Positions 1 to 8,136 of a stretch of 64,000 bases of DNA are shown one piece after another. Origin of the DNA: Planctomycetota bacterium. GTDB taxonomy: Bacteria > Planctomycetota > Phycisphaerae > UBA1845 > UTPLA1. A program made the position numbers and the translations under genes. A model generated the notes under the pieces. The model was not told the DNA's origin and did not search any database. It saw only the letters and a list, made by a program, of their open reading frames with translations. The stretch is taken from assembly GCA_015654675.1 (NCBI GenBank), contig JAATGM010000004.1, forward strand, positions 22,624 through 86,623, given 5' to 3'. Position 1 is the stretch's first letter. Each line of letters begins with the position of its first letter.

Positions 1-1256
1 ACGCCCACCAGCGCCAACACCGCCCCCAGAAAAAACGCGATCACCGTCAGCCCCAGCCCGCCCACTGCCCCGATGGCCGCCATGATGTGAATGTCCCCCA
101 CCCCGAACGCCTCCTTGCCGAACGCCAGCGTGAAAAAGATCCGCACAAACCAGCCAAACGCCGCCGAAAACATCATCCCCGCGATCGCGCTCCCACCCGC
201 CGCCACCACGCCCGTCCAACGCGGCCCCATCCCCGAAACCCACGTCATCCCCAGCCGGCCGTGCCAATACATCCACCCGAATACCGCCCCGCCCAGCACG
301 ATCGATGGCAGCATCGACGCCAGCTCCCCCAACACCAGCCGCCGCGCCTGCGGCCGCTCCTCGTCGATGGCCGTCTCCATCGCCATGTCCGCCGGACGCG
401 GAACCATCGCCGCCAGCAGCATCACCACCATGAGCACAAAGAAGCCCGCCAGCGCCCGCTCGTGTGTCGCCTGAAGCGCCATCCAGACCGGCCGCCCCAA
501 ATCCGTCATCACCGCCAGCACGCACACGAGCACGAACACCAGCAACGCCACCACCGGCCACCGCGGCGGCGCAGACGCAACCACCGCGGCCGCGGTCGCC
601 GCACCGCCGGCCTCGTCGGCCGGCAACGCATCCCCACCGGCTCCGCGCGGACTCGCCCCGCCTTCAGTCCTGAATCGATCAAAGACAACGCTGAGCGCAA
701 ATCCCGCCAGCATCGCCGCGCCCACCAGCGTCGCCCCCGGCCCATAGCCCGCGCCCACCGCGACCGGCTCAGTCGCGCCCCAAACCGCCCGGCAAATCAC
801 GCCCACCAGCGCCACAAAGTAAGTCACCCGAACGTCGATCAGATACTCCTCGACGTCCATCACCGAACTCGCCAGCAGACCCGCCCCCAGTGTGAGAAAT
901 CCGATCGCCGCTGGCCAATCGTAAACCGGATTCCAGATCGGCCGAATCACGCGCCCCACAAACAGCGCGTCCCAGATCATCACGAACACCAGCGCCGCAA
1001 GCAGCTCGATCACCGGATAAACAATCGAAATCGGCGCGCGGCAATTCCGACATCGCCCCCCCAGCGCCAGCCAGCTCAATACCGGGACGTTGTCCCTCGC
1101 CGAAATCGAATAACCGCAATGCGGACAAAACGACCGTCGTGGCCGCGCAACGGACAGCCCGCGCGGCAACCGGTAGATGACAACGTTCAGAAAACTCCCG
1201 ACGACCGCCCCCAGGATCGCCACGAACCCCACCAGGAATCGGCCCAGCAATTCCAT
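1..1256 (-). CDS. Prepilin peptidase (A24 family), 3' end cut by window edge
   Basis: This membrane aspartic protease would cleave, and probably N-methylate, type IV pilin-like preproteins. The first residues read MELLGRFLVGFVAILGAVVG, followed by GSFLNVVIYRLP, the standard N-terminal motif of the family. Two CxxC pairs (C44/C47 and C69/C72) form the cytoplasmic zinc-binding domain. The two catalytic aspartates are probably D134 (in SSVMDVEEYLID) and D388 (in GVGDIHIMAAIGA, the GxGD motif). At least 418 residues are present, longer than the usual 250-300, because a variable linker and extra membrane segments lie between the two aspartates. The frame is open to the window edge, so the C-terminus is missing. 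It begins one base after the aroK stop codon, at the end of a minus-strand run that starts with aroDE. Its pilin substrates are not adjacent; the nearest pseudopilin-like protein is near 38.4 kb. Confidence 0.88.
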   Translation of the reverse strand, partial: MELLGRFLVGFVAILGAVVGSFLNVVIYRLPRGLSVARPRRSFCPHCGYSISARDNVPVLSWLALGGRCRNCRAPISIVYPVIELLAALVFVMIWDALFVGRVIRPIWNPVYDWPAAIGFLTLGAGLLASSVMDVEEYLIDVRVTYFVALVGVICRAVWGATEPVAVGAGYGPGATLVGAAMLAGFALSVVFDRFRTEGGASPRGAGGDALPADEAGGAATAAAVVASAPPRWPVVALLVFVLVCVLAVMTDLGRPVWMALQATHERALAGFFVLMVVMLLAAMVPRPADMAMETAIDEERPQARRLVLGELASMLPSIVLGGAVFGWMYWHGRLGMTWVSGMGPRWTGVVAAGGSAIAGMMFSAAFGWFVRIFFTLAFGKEAFGVGDIHIMAAIGAVGGLGLTVIAFFLGAVLALVG

Positions 1257-1257
1257 G

Positions 1258-1800
1258 CTACGTCCGCGCCCGGCCGCCCCGCACCCCGCCGTTAGACCAC
1301 GCCTCGATCTCCGCCGCCACCTCATCCGGCGACTTCGTATCCGTCTCTACCGCGAACTCCGCCACCATCCGAAAAACCGGTTCTCGCAGCGAAGCCAGCC
1401 GCCGCACCTCCGGCAACCCGCCCTCCGCCGTCAGATTCGGCCGATTCGCCGCCGTCGCCGGATCGCCCTCCATCCGGTTCCAAAGCGTCTCATGCGTCCC
1501 GCGCAGCCACACCAGCCGCGATGTCGCCTGGAGAATGCGAATATTCTCTTCGTTGGTAAATACCCCGCCGCCCAGCGCAATCACGCCCCGATCGTCCGGC
1601 AGATCAACCCGGATCACCATCCGCTCGCGCCGCCGAAACCCCGCTTCCCCCTCGGCTTCGAAGATCTCCCGAATCGTCATCCCCGCCTGCGCAATGATCA
1701 ACTCGTCCGTATCGATGAACGGCCGTCGCATCCGCTGCGCAAGAATCCGCCCCACCGTCGTCTTGCCGCTCGCTCGCAACCCGAGCAGGGCAATGTTCAC
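1258..1800 (-). CDS. aroK: Shikimate kinase
   Basis: Shikimate kinase transfers phosphate from ATP to the 3-hydroxyl of shikimate in chorismate synthesis. The protein has 180 residues, normal for the family. Residues 7-15 hold the Walker A loop GLRASGKTT and residues 31-36 hold the shikimate-binding DTDELI. Around residue 58 the RRRE segment corresponds to the FRxxE motif, and around residue 76 ALGGG is the Walker-B-like GGG. The start is GTG at 1800, overlapping the stop codon of the upstream phosphoesterase (GTGA), so translation is probably coupled. The bifunctional AroDE enzyme, which makes its substrate, is encoded just upstream on the same strand, so this is a small shikimate-pathway cluster. 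Confidence 0.95.
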   Translation of the reverse strand: MNIALLGLRASGKTTVGRILAQRMRRPFIDTDELIIAQAGMTIREIFEAEGEAGFRRRERMVIRVDLPDDRGVIALGGGVFTNEENIRILQATSRLVWLRGTHETLWNRMEGDPATAANRPNLTAEGGLPEVRRLASLREPVFRMVAEFAVETDTKSPDEVAAEIEAWSNGGVRGGRART

Positions 1801-2654
1801 TGGGGACGCCGGGCCTCTACTCGCACGATCCGCCGCCCGGCCACATCCACCTCAACCACGGCGTAACACAACCCCTCGGCGTGCTGCCCCACATTTACCG
1901 CGGTCGTATCCCCCACCATATCCTGGCATTCGCCCGTCACATCCGGCGAACCCACGACGTGCCCATGCAGCGACAAGAGCGGATGCCGCTTCTCAATCGC
2001 CGCCCGCACGGCCTTCGACCCGATGTGCTCCCTCTGAAAATTCTGATCCAGCTTCGTGTCAAACGGCGGCGCCGTCGCCACGAACACCCACGGTCCGGCC
2101 GGCGTCACCAGCTTCTCCAGCTCGTCCGCCATGCTCGGGAACTGCGTGAATTGCACCTTGGCCGGCGCGGCCAATGCCAGTCGCCGCGCCGCGTTCCAGC
2201 GCGCACCGCCCACCAGCGGCATCCGATCGCCCGGCAGGTCCAGTCGCTCAAAATCCTTCGAATAGCGCGCCGTCGGCGGCGTCCGCGAATACCCCACAAA
2301 TGCCAGGCCGCCCAGCTCAAACGCCTTATCGTGCGAAAGAACCCGAAGCTTCGGAATCTGCTTCGATAGCTCCTCCATCGCCTGCGCGCTGCTCAGCCAG
2401 TCATGATTTCCGAAAACCGCCGCCACCGAGAGCTGCGGATTCGTCTTTAGCACCGAGTTCAGCCAGTGCCGGAACACCTCCAGCACATAAACCGGCTGCC
2501 GCCTCCCCAATTCCTCGGGCACGTTCACCGCTTCATCCAGGAACATGTTGCCCCCCAGAATCAGCAGATCGGGCCGAACCGTCTCCACGGCCTTCGCCAG
2601 CGCAGCGAAGTGCCCGGCTTGACCATGCAGGTCGGAAGTGTGGAGCAACAACAT
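1797..2654 (-). CDS. Calcineurin-like metallophosphoesterase with altered metal motif
   Basis: A predicted two-metal phosphoesterase of unknown substrate. From the chosen ATG the protein is 285 residues. The family motifs appear in order: SDLHG near the N-terminus (D-x-H), LILGGNM where GD is expected, VFGNHDW (GNHD) and SLHGHVV (GHxH-like). The bridging aspartate of the GD motif is asparagine, which I confirmed on the DNA. This may weaken metal binding or reflect a subfamily trait. An upstream in-frame start at 2705 adds 17 polar residues ahead of the first beta strand, so 2654 is preferred. It lies between aroDE and aroK and overlaps the aroK start, which suggests co-transcription but says nothing firm about the substrate. 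Confidence 0.8.
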   Translation of the reverse strand: MLLLHTSDLHGQAGHFAALAKAVETVRPDLLILGGNMFLDEAVNVPEELGRRQPVYVLEVFRHWLNSVLKTNPQLSVAAVFGNHDWLSSAQAMEELSKQIPKLRVLSHDKAFELGGLAFVGYSRTPPTARYSKDFERLDLPGDRMPLVGGARWNAARRLALAAPAKVQFTQFPSMADELEKLVTPAGPWVFVATAPPFDTKLDQNFQREHIGSKAVRAAIEKRHPLLSLHGHVVGSPDVTGECQDMVGDTTAVNVGQHAEGLCYAVVEVDVAGRRIVRVEARRPQ

Positions 2655-2732
2655 CAGGAAACACGCCTCATTCGAAGGGCGGCATTGTATACCGTCCTCG
2701 CCCATCTTGTCTGCAACCTCGAACCCCCCATT

Positions 2733-4307
2733 TTATCGACCCGACTCATCCTGCAAACGCCCGCGCGCCACCCGGGCGAACGTCTCCCGCGGCGCCGCGC
2801 GACCCGTCCACGTCTCAAATTGCCTCGCCGCCTGCTCGATAAACATCTCCAGTCCCCCCACCACACGGCAACCGACTCCCGCCGCCTCGCGCACCAGCCG
2901 CGTCTCCATCGGATTATAGATTGTGTCAAAAACCGCCAGCCCCGGTTCAAGCCCTTCTACCGCCAAAGGCGTCTCATCCACCGCCGGATACATTCCCACG
3001 CTCGTAGCATTCACCAACAGCGCCGCGCCCTTAGCGGACCGTTGCTCCCAGCTTCCCCACTCGCCCCCAAACGCCTCGGCCAACCCCCGCGCCCGCTCTG
3101 CATCTCGATTGAAAATCCTCACCTGCGCCCCAGCCGCCGTCAGCCCGGCCACAATCGCCCGCGCCACCCCACCCGCCCCCAGCACCACGCATGACAAATC
3201 CGTCAACTTCCCATCGCGCCGATCGAGCAGCCCCACGATCGACTCCATCGCCGCCGCGCAATCCGTATTGCTCGCCGACAACTTCCCGTTCGGCAAAACC
3301 GCCAGTGTATTTGCCGCCCCAATTCGCTCCGCGATCGAGTCCACCTCTCCGCCCAACTCGCGCGTCAGCCGCAGCGTATGCTCCTTGTGCGGAATCGTCA
3401 CACTCAACCCGCCCAGCCCAGACCACGGCCGCGCCAGCGCCTCCACCACAAACGCCTTCAACGACTCATACGCCGGTTCGATCGCCAGCGGCACATACAC
3501 CGCATCAACCCCCGCCTCCGAGAACCCGGCATTGTGCAGGTGCGGACTCAGTGAGTGCTCCACCGGCCAACCCGCCAACCCATAAACCCGCGTCGCCTCC
3601 CCGATCGCATCCCACCGATAAAGCCCCTTCAACTCCCCCAGCGTCAGTTGCCCGGGCGCCGCCAAGCGCTCCGCCGCAACGGCCGCATACACCGCAAACC
3701 CACCGAATTTCCGCGCCAAAACCCGTGACAGGCCGCCATTCTCCCCCATGCAAAGCGCCGTCACTGGCCGCGGCGCGGATCGCACCAATTCAATCGCCTC
3801 AAAATTATCCCGCACCGTCCGCGCCCGCCAAACCAGCTTGACGACCTCCGCGCGCTCTTCGTCCAGCATCGCCGCCAGCGTCGTCATCAGCTTCGCCGGC
3901 CGCCCGTTAAAGTCGTGCATCGAGAGAATCATCCGCCGCCCCGCGGCCTCCTCGCCCAGCGCCAGCCCAATCTTCTGCCGGATATTCGCCGACTTCTGCC
4001 ACGTAGCCCACTCCACGTCGATGTAATCCGCCGACGGCGCCAGCGCAATCAACCGGCTCATCCGCTCAACTTCATCCCCATCCCACGCCCCGCCCTCCGC
4101 CGCCGACCGAATCGTCAAAATCAGCGGCATCCCGGCCGGCCGCGACTCCGCCACGCTCCGAATGATTACATCCTCGGAATCCCCCAGATGATCCACCCGC
4201 AACTCAATCGCATCGCATCCGGCCGCAACCGCCGCCGAAATATCCGCGGCCGCTTCCTGCGGGCTCGTCGCGGCAATCGAAGCAACCAAAAGCGTCATGC
4301 CCGACAT
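2733..4307 (-). CDS. aroDE: Bifunctional 3-dehydroquinate dehydratase (type I) / shikimate dehydrogenase
   Basis: One polypeptide of 524 residues catalyses two consecutive shikimate-pathway steps: 3-dehydroquinate to 3-dehydroshikimate, then NADPH reduction to shikimate. The first ~220 residues are a type I AroD barrel with ELRVDHL, the catalytic-histidine motif SMHDF and the Schiff-base lysine in VVKLVWRA. The second half is AroE: GWPVEHSLSPHLHN binds shikimate, VTIPHKE carries the catalytic lysine, NTD the catalytic aspartate, and LGAGGVARAI is the nucleotide-binding glycine loop. The domain order matches the plant DHD-SDH enzyme. I chose the ATG at 4307; 4298 is an alternative and the TTG at 4406 is too far upstream. 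It heads a minus-strand unit running through the phosphoesterase, aroK and prepilin peptidase, and shares a short divergent promoter region with the repair gene at 4366. Confidence 0.94.
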   Translation of the reverse strand: MSGMTLLVASIAATSPQEAAADISAAVAAGCDAIELRVDHLGDSEDVIIRSVAESRPAGMPLILTIRSAAEGGAWDGDEVERMSRLIALAPSADYIDVEWATWQKSANIRQKIGLALGEEAAGRRMILSMHDFNGRPAKLMTTLAAMLDEERAEVVKLVWRARTVRDNFEAIELVRSAPRPVTALCMGENGGLSRVLARKFGGFAVYAAVAAERLAAPGQLTLGELKGLYRWDAIGEATRVYGLAGWPVEHSLSPHLHNAGFSEAGVDAVYVPLAIEPAYESLKAFVVEALARPWSGLGGLSVTIPHKEHTLRLTRELGGEVDSIAERIGAANTLAVLPNGKLSASNTDCAAAMESIVGLLDRRDGKLTDLSCVVLGAGGVARAIVAGLTAAGAQVRIFNRDAERARGLAEAFGGEWGSWEQRSAKGAALLVNATSVGMYPAVDETPLAVEGLEPGLAVFDTIYNPMETRLVREAAGVGCRVVGGLEMFIEQAARQFETWTGRAAPRETFARVARGRLQDESGR

Positions 4308-4365
4308 GTTAGCGGCCAACCCGCCCGAGTGAATGCGGGTAACATCCGAAGGTCGGATCAAGCAC

Positions 4366-5058
4366 ATGCCTCGAAAGACCCTGACGCTCCGCGAAATCAT
4401 CGACACCCTCGAAGCGCACTACGGACCGCCCCCGGGCCCCGAATCAAGCGACCCCTTCGAACTCATCCTCCTCGAAAACGTCGCCTACCTCGTCGACGAC
4501 ACCCGCCGCCTCGAAGTCTGGACCACCTTCAAGCGCCAATTCGGAACCAAACCGGCCAACATCCGCGAAGCCCCCACCGGCGCCATCGCCAAGGTCATCG
4601 AACGCGGCGGAATGCAACCCGAGCGCCGCGCCGAAAAACTGAAGGACGCAGCCGAAATCGCATTCACCGAGTTCAAGGGCAATCTGCGAAGCGTCCTCGC
4701 ACTACCGGAGAAGCAAGCCCGCAAAGCCCTGATGAAATTCCCCGGCATCGGCGAACCCGGCGCCGACAAACTCCTCCTCTTCACGGGCACGCTCCCCGTC
4801 CTGGCCCTCGACTCCAACGGCCTCCGCGCCCTGCTCCGCCTCGGCTTCGGCAACGAATCCCCCAACTACGCAACCACCTACCGCTCAGTCCAGGAAGCTG
4901 TGGCGAAGCAAGTCGGCAACGATTGCGAATGGCTGATCGAAGCCCACCAACTCCTACGCCAGCACGGCCAAACCCTCTGCAAGCGATCCTCCCCCAAATG
5001 CAAGCAGTGCCCCCTCTTCACCAAATGCCCCGCCGCTCCCCAATTCGCTCGCGCGTGA
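4366..5058 (+). CDS. HhH-GPD base-excision repair protein (endonuclease III-like) with 4Fe-4S cluster
   Basis: A 230-residue member of the HhH-GPD superfamily of DNA glycosylases. The hairpin-helix-hairpin reads KFPGIGEPGADKLLLF and the following GPD strand reads VLALDSNGLRALLRLG. The four C-terminal cysteines, spaced C-x6-C-x2-C-x5-C (CKRSSPKCKQCPLFTKC), give the 4Fe-4S loop of the Nth/MutY group. The lyase lysine of Nth sits two residues after GVG in that family; here the position is proline (GIGEPG). The conserved aspartate in LALD is kept. The protein may therefore be a monofunctional glycosylase or a DNA-binding relative rather than a true Nth. The ATG at 4366 is preferred over 4333. It is divergent from aroDE and monocistronic in appearance. 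Confidence 0.82.
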   Translation: MPRKTLTLREIIDTLEAHYGPPPGPESSDPFELILLENVAYLVDDTRRLEVWTTFKRQFGTKPANIREAPTGAIAKVIERGGMQPERRAEKLKDAAEIAFTEFKGNLRSVLALPEKQARKALMKFPGIGEPGADKLLLFTGTLPVLALDSNGLRALLRLGFGNESPNYATTYRSVQEAVAKQVGNDCEWLIEAHQLLRQHGQTLCKRSSPKCKQCPLFTKCPAAPQFARA

Positions 5059-5115
5059 TTCCCTTCTCGCACATCGCTTCCATGCTTCTCGCGACGATCA
5101 GGCTGGTCGCACCCG

Positions 5116-5143
5116 CCGACAACCCTCTTCCGCGCGATATACT
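5116..5143 (+). promoter_or_regulatory. Candidate sigma70-like promoter for the HPPD gene
   Basis: CCGACA (5116-5121), a 16-base spacer and TATACT (5138-5143) precede the HPPD start by about 32 bases. The -10 matches 5 of 6 consensus positions and the -35 matches 4 of 6. There is no experimental support. Confidence 0.4.
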
Positions 5144-5174
5144 ACGTTGTCGAACCGAAAGGCAGGCCCACGTT

Positions 5175-6320
5175 ATGACCACCGCCACCCACCCCAATCC
5201 CCAGACAACCCCGCAACCCGCCACCGACTTCCTCCCCATCGACGCCTGGGACCACGTCGAGTTCTTTGTCGGCAACGCCCTCCAGGCCGCCCAGTACTAT
5301 CGCAACCTCTTCGGCTTCGAAATCGTCGCCTACGCCGGCCTCGAAACCGGCCTCCGCGACCGCGCCAGCTACGTCCTTAAGCAGAACAACATCACTTTCG
5401 TCCTCACCACCGCCCTGCAACCCGATTCCGAAATCGCCCTCCACTGCCTCAAGCACGGCGACGGTGTTAAATCCATCGCCCTGCGCGTCAAAGATGTCGA
5501 AAAAGCAATTCGCGCCGTCAAAGACCGCCACGCCACCATCGTCCAGCAGCCCACCACGCTCAAAGACACCCACGGCGAAGTCGTCGTCGCGTCAATCAAA
5601 ACCTACGGCGAAACCCTCCACACCTTCATCCAGCGCGAGGCCTACAAAGGCCCCTTCCTCCCCGGCTTCCAGAAATTCGAGATGCCGAAGGAGGCCCGCA
5701 AAGTCGAGCCCGTCGGCCTGCAGGTCATCGATCACATGGTCGGCAACGTCGAGCTCCGCGCAATGAACTTCTGGGTCGATTTCTACCGCGACGTGATGGG
5801 CTTCGAGCAGCTCGCCCACTTCGACGACAAGCAGATCAGCACCGAATACTCCGCCCTCATGTCCAAGGTCATGACCGACGGTAAAGGCAAAGTGAAGTTC
5901 CCCATTAACGAACCCGCCGAAGGCCGGCGTAAGAGCCAGATCGAGGAATACCTCGACTATTACAAAGGCCCCGGCGTCCAGCACGCCGCCCTGCTCACCG
6001 GCGACATCTTCGAAACTGTCCGCCGCCTCCGCACCAACGGCATGCGCTTCCTCCGCGTCCCCGATACCTATTACGAAGCCCTCCCCGCCCGCGTCGGTCC
6101 CATCAAAGAAGACATCAATGTCATGAAAGAGCTCGGCATCCTCTTCGACCGCGATGAAGAGGGCTACCTCCTCCAGATCTTCACCCAGCCCGTGCAGGAC
6201 CGGCCGACGCTTTTCTACGAAGTCATCGAACGCCACGGCTCGCGCGGCTTCGGAATCGGCAACTTCAAGGCCCTCTTCGTCTCCATCGAGGAAGAACAAA
6301 AGCGCCGCGGCAACCTCTAG
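5175..6320 (+). CDS. hppD: 4-hydroxyphenylpyruvate dioxygenase
   Basis: This non-haem iron dioxygenase converts 4-hydroxyphenylpyruvate to homogentisate in tyrosine catabolism. The protein has 381 residues, close to the usual length. Two VOC-fold halves are visible: one from DHVEFFVGNALQAAQYY near residue 23 and the second from DHMVGNVELRAMNFWVDFY near residue 186. The 2-His-1-carboxylate iron ligands are H187 (DHMV), H270 (VQHAAL) and E349 (FYEVIERHG). The C-terminal FGIGNFKALFVSIEEEQ segment is the family signature helix. The ATG at 5175 was chosen because the open frame extends far upstream without homology and a promoter-like sequence ends at 5143. No homogentisate dioxygenase or other tyrosine-degradation gene lies in the window. 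Confidence 0.96.
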   Translation: MTTATHPNPQTTPQPATDFLPIDAWDHVEFFVGNALQAAQYYRNLFGFEIVAYAGLETGLRDRASYVLKQNNITFVLTTALQPDSEIALHCLKHGDGVKSIALRVKDVEKAIRAVKDRHATIVQQPTTLKDTHGEVVVASIKTYGETLHTFIQREAYKGPFLPGFQKFEMPKEARKVEPVGLQVIDHMVGNVELRAMNFWVDFYRDVMGFEQLAHFDDKQISTEYSALMSKVMTDGKGKVKFPINEPAEGRRKSQIEEYLDYYKGPGVQHAALLTGDIFETVRRLRTNGMRFLRVPDTYYEALPARVGPIKEDINVMKELGILFDRDEEGYLLQIFTQPVQDRPTLFYEVIERHGSRGFGIGNFKALFVSIEEEQKRRGNL

Positions 6321-6401
6321 CCCCGGTCCGGCCCGCCCGTTACTATTCCCGGCGCTTCGCAAGCAGGCCTCGCAGGTCAACGACCGAAGCTGGAGCCCCC
6401 G

Positions 6402-6623
6402 ATGAAAATCCTCCGAGCCAAGAAGTGGCTGATGCTCGCCGCCCTCGTCAGCGGCACCACATTCCAACTCACCGCCTGCCGCGATCAGGCCGGCCTCTTC
6501 GGCGAACGAGTCCTCTTCTCCAGCTTCTTCCTCCCCATCAACAACCAGATCGTCCTGGCCTATCAGGTCGTCGCGTCAACGCTTCAGCAGTTCATCGCCG
6601 GCCTCTTCATCCCCACCGTCTAG
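6402..6623 (+). CDS. Small predicted lipoprotein of unknown function
   Basis: A 73-residue protein. The N-terminus MKILRAKKWLMLAALVSGTT is basic then hydrophobic, and it is followed by LTAC, a good lipobox with the lipidated cysteine at residue 26. The mature part is only about 48 residues, rich in hydrophobic amino acids, and ends FIAGLFIPTV. I do not recognise a family. It lies 81 bases after the HPPD stop on the same strand and 11 bases before the convergent tsaB stop. A purine-rich stretch (gctggagcc) precedes the start. Confidence 0.62.
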   Translation: MKILRAKKWLMLAALVSGTTFQLTACRDQAGLFGERVLFSSFFLPINNQIVLAYQVVASTLQQFIAGLFIPTV

Positions 6624-6634
6624 TCGCCCACCGA

Positions 6635-7363
6635 CTAGTCGTTGCGAGCGCCGCCCTTTGCCTCAATCTGCCGTCGCTCCCAGATCTCCTCGGCCTCTGG
6701 CCGCCGCACATAAAGCGGCGTGACCGCCCGCACATCCGCAAACTCCCCTGCCTCCTTCATCCGCCACCCAATTCGCAACACCGACTCCGCCCGCGGCATC
6801 CAGACGTCCTCGTCGAGCACATCAACGCCCGCCGCATCAACCGCCGCGCGGTGATAGCCGACGCCCTCTCCCATCACCGCCAGCGGCCGCGGCAACGACG
6901 TCAGCCAGCCCCCCGGTTCGACCAACACCGGCTCCCCACACGACTCATACCACACTCCGCGCCGCTCAAACCATCCCGCAAAAACTTGCTTCCGCTTCGC
7001 ATCCAGAATCACCGCCACGCGCGTCGGAGGCCGTCCGACCAGCCGCGCGTTGTCTGCGACCACCGCCAGCGACGGCACAGCAACAACCCGCGCCCCCAGC
7101 CCCATCGCCAGATGCCGCGCCGTCGTCACCGCCACGCGCAGCCCGGTAAAGCTCCCCGGCCCGACCGACACATGCACCTGCCCGATGGATCGCCGCTCCC
7201 ACCCCGCCTCCGCGCACAGCCGGTCGATCGCCGGCAGCAACTCAACCGCGTGCCGCGCATCCGCCGAAAAAGTCGCCACTCCACGCAAGTCCGGTCCCTC
7301 TCCAACCGCCACGCTCCCGCGCCGGCAGGACGTCTCAATCGCAATAACCCGCTCCGATTTCAT
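6635..7363 (-). CDS. tsaB: tRNA threonylcarbamoyladenosine biosynthesis protein TsaB
   Basis: TsaB is the scaffold partner of TsaD in making N6-threonylcarbamoyladenosine at position 37 of ANN-decoding tRNAs. The 242-residue protein shows the family N-terminus RVIAIETSCRRGSVAV, the HAVELLPAIDRL segment and the diagnostic GPGSFTGLRVAVTTARHLA near residue 70. The C-terminal TPLYVRRPEAEE is also typical. The start at 7363 directly precedes the conserved ASKH-fold strand. TsaD, TsaE and TsaC are not in the window. It is convergent with the small lipoprotein gene and divergent from the ACT gene. Confidence 0.93.
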   Translation of the reverse strand: MKSERVIAIETSCRRGSVAVGEGPDLRGVATFSADARHAVELLPAIDRLCAEAGWERRSIGQVHVSVGPGSFTGLRVAVTTARHLAMGLGARVVAVPSLAVVADNARLVGRPPTRVAVILDAKRKQVFAGWFERRGVWYESCGEPVLVEPGGWLTSLPRPLAVMGEGVGYHRAAVDAAGVDVLDEDVWMPRAESVLRIGWRMKEAGEFADVRAVTPLYVRRPEAEEIWERRQIEAKGGARND

Positions 7364-7421
7364 CGCAGCTCGCCTCGGGCCTGAACATCCGGCGGCCTTC
7401 GCATCGCCGACCCGGAAGTCG

Positions 7422-7594
7422 TAAGATAAGCCCTTTCGGGAAGGATACCTGTGCCAACGCCGAAAAACGGCCCTCCCGATGGTGCCATCCGAGCGCTACG
7501 CCCTCCCCGGGCGAACAAGAGAAAAGCCCGAACGGGTGGCGGGTTGAGATCGATGCAGTCCCGGCGCGCCGGGACTCACTAAAGGAGTCCACCC
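7422..7594 (+). promoter_or_regulatory. Structured 5' leader upstream of the ACT-domain gene
   Basis: The 231-base gap between tsaB and the ACT gene is rich in short hairpins: CCC-tttc-GGG, GATGG-tg-CCATC, CGCCC-tcccc-GGGCG and CCCG-aa-CGGG. It ends in a perfect 20-base palindrome at 7557-7576 (AGTCCCGG-cgcg-CCGGGACT). The right arm of the palindrome overlaps GGACTC (7572-7577), which can instead pair with GAGTCC (7585-7590). That second hairpin contains part of the Shine-Dalgarno AAAGGAG (7581-7587) of the gene starting at 7595. The two hairpins exclude each other, as in translational switches. A TAAGAT hexamer at 7422 could be the -10 element. I do not recognise a known riboswitch class. 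Confidence 0.45.
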
Positions 7595-8113
7595 ATGGGT
7601 GTTACGGTCAAGCGGGCCAATCTCTGGCGATCCGAAACGCGGAACTCACCGGGCATGCTTGCCCGCACTTTGCATCCGCTGGCCGACTCTAAACAGGACC
7701 TCCAGATCGTGATCGGCTATACCTATCCCGACCGCGAGTCGGCCGCCATCGAAGTCTTCCCCGTCGAAGGCGCCGATGCCAAAACCGCCGCCCGCCGCGC
7801 CGGCCTCGAAAGCTGCAACTTCCCCTGCCTCGTCGTCACCGGCGACAACCGCGCCGGCCTCAGCTACCAGATCGCCCACAGCTTGGCCGACGCAGGCGTC
7901 AACCTCAATTTCTTCATCGCCCAGAAAATCGGTAAGCAATACACCGCCCTCTTCGGATTCGAAGCCGAGTCCGAAGCCGATCTCGCCGTCAAAATCATCC
8001 GCAAAGTCGCGGCCGGCGCTTCGGCCGTTTCAATCGACAAACCGGCCGCACGCACGCCGGCTCGAAAACCGCGTCGCGCGCCGCGGCGCTCAAACCAAAC
8101 CGCACGCGTCTAG
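7595..8113 (+). CDS. ACT-domain protein
   Basis: A 172-residue protein with a ligand-binding ACT fold. Residues about 18-60 (GMLARTLHPLADSKQDLQIV) look like a degenerate first ACT repeat. Residues about 72-130 hold the clearer one: PCLVVTGDNRAGLSYQIAHSLADAGVNLNF, the usual D.PG-type helix start followed by the second strand. The C-terminal 25 residues are lysine/arginine/proline-rich and probably disordered. No catalytic domain is fused, so a regulatory or amino-acid-sensing role is inferred. The ATG is preceded by AAAGGAG at ideal spacing, and the leader upstream can form alternative hairpins that mask this site. Confidence 0.75.
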   Translation: MGVTVKRANLWRSETRNSPGMLARTLHPLADSKQDLQIVIGYTYPDRESAAIEVFPVEGADAKTAARRAGLESCNFPCLVVTGDNRAGLSYQIAHSLADAGVNLNFFIAQKIGKQYTALFGFEAESEADLAVKIIRKVAAGASAVSIDKPAARTPARKPRRAPRRSNQTARV

Positions 8114-8136
8114 TCGCTCAGAGGAACTTCAAAGCC

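Noticed and set aside
87..1295. 402-residue plus-strand open frame
   Set aside because: It is antisense to the prepilin peptidase, has extreme Arg/His/Pro composition and no homology; a shadow of high GC content.
5592..6467. 291-residue minus-strand open frame
   Set aside because: Antisense to the HPPD gene, which has all catalytic residues; the frame is low-complexity and has no family motifs.
7422..7594. Leader as a known riboswitch (glycine, SAM, TPP, cobalamin, c-di-GMP) or as SRP RNA
   Set aside because: None of the consensus segments I know for these classes is present; only generic hairpins are visible.
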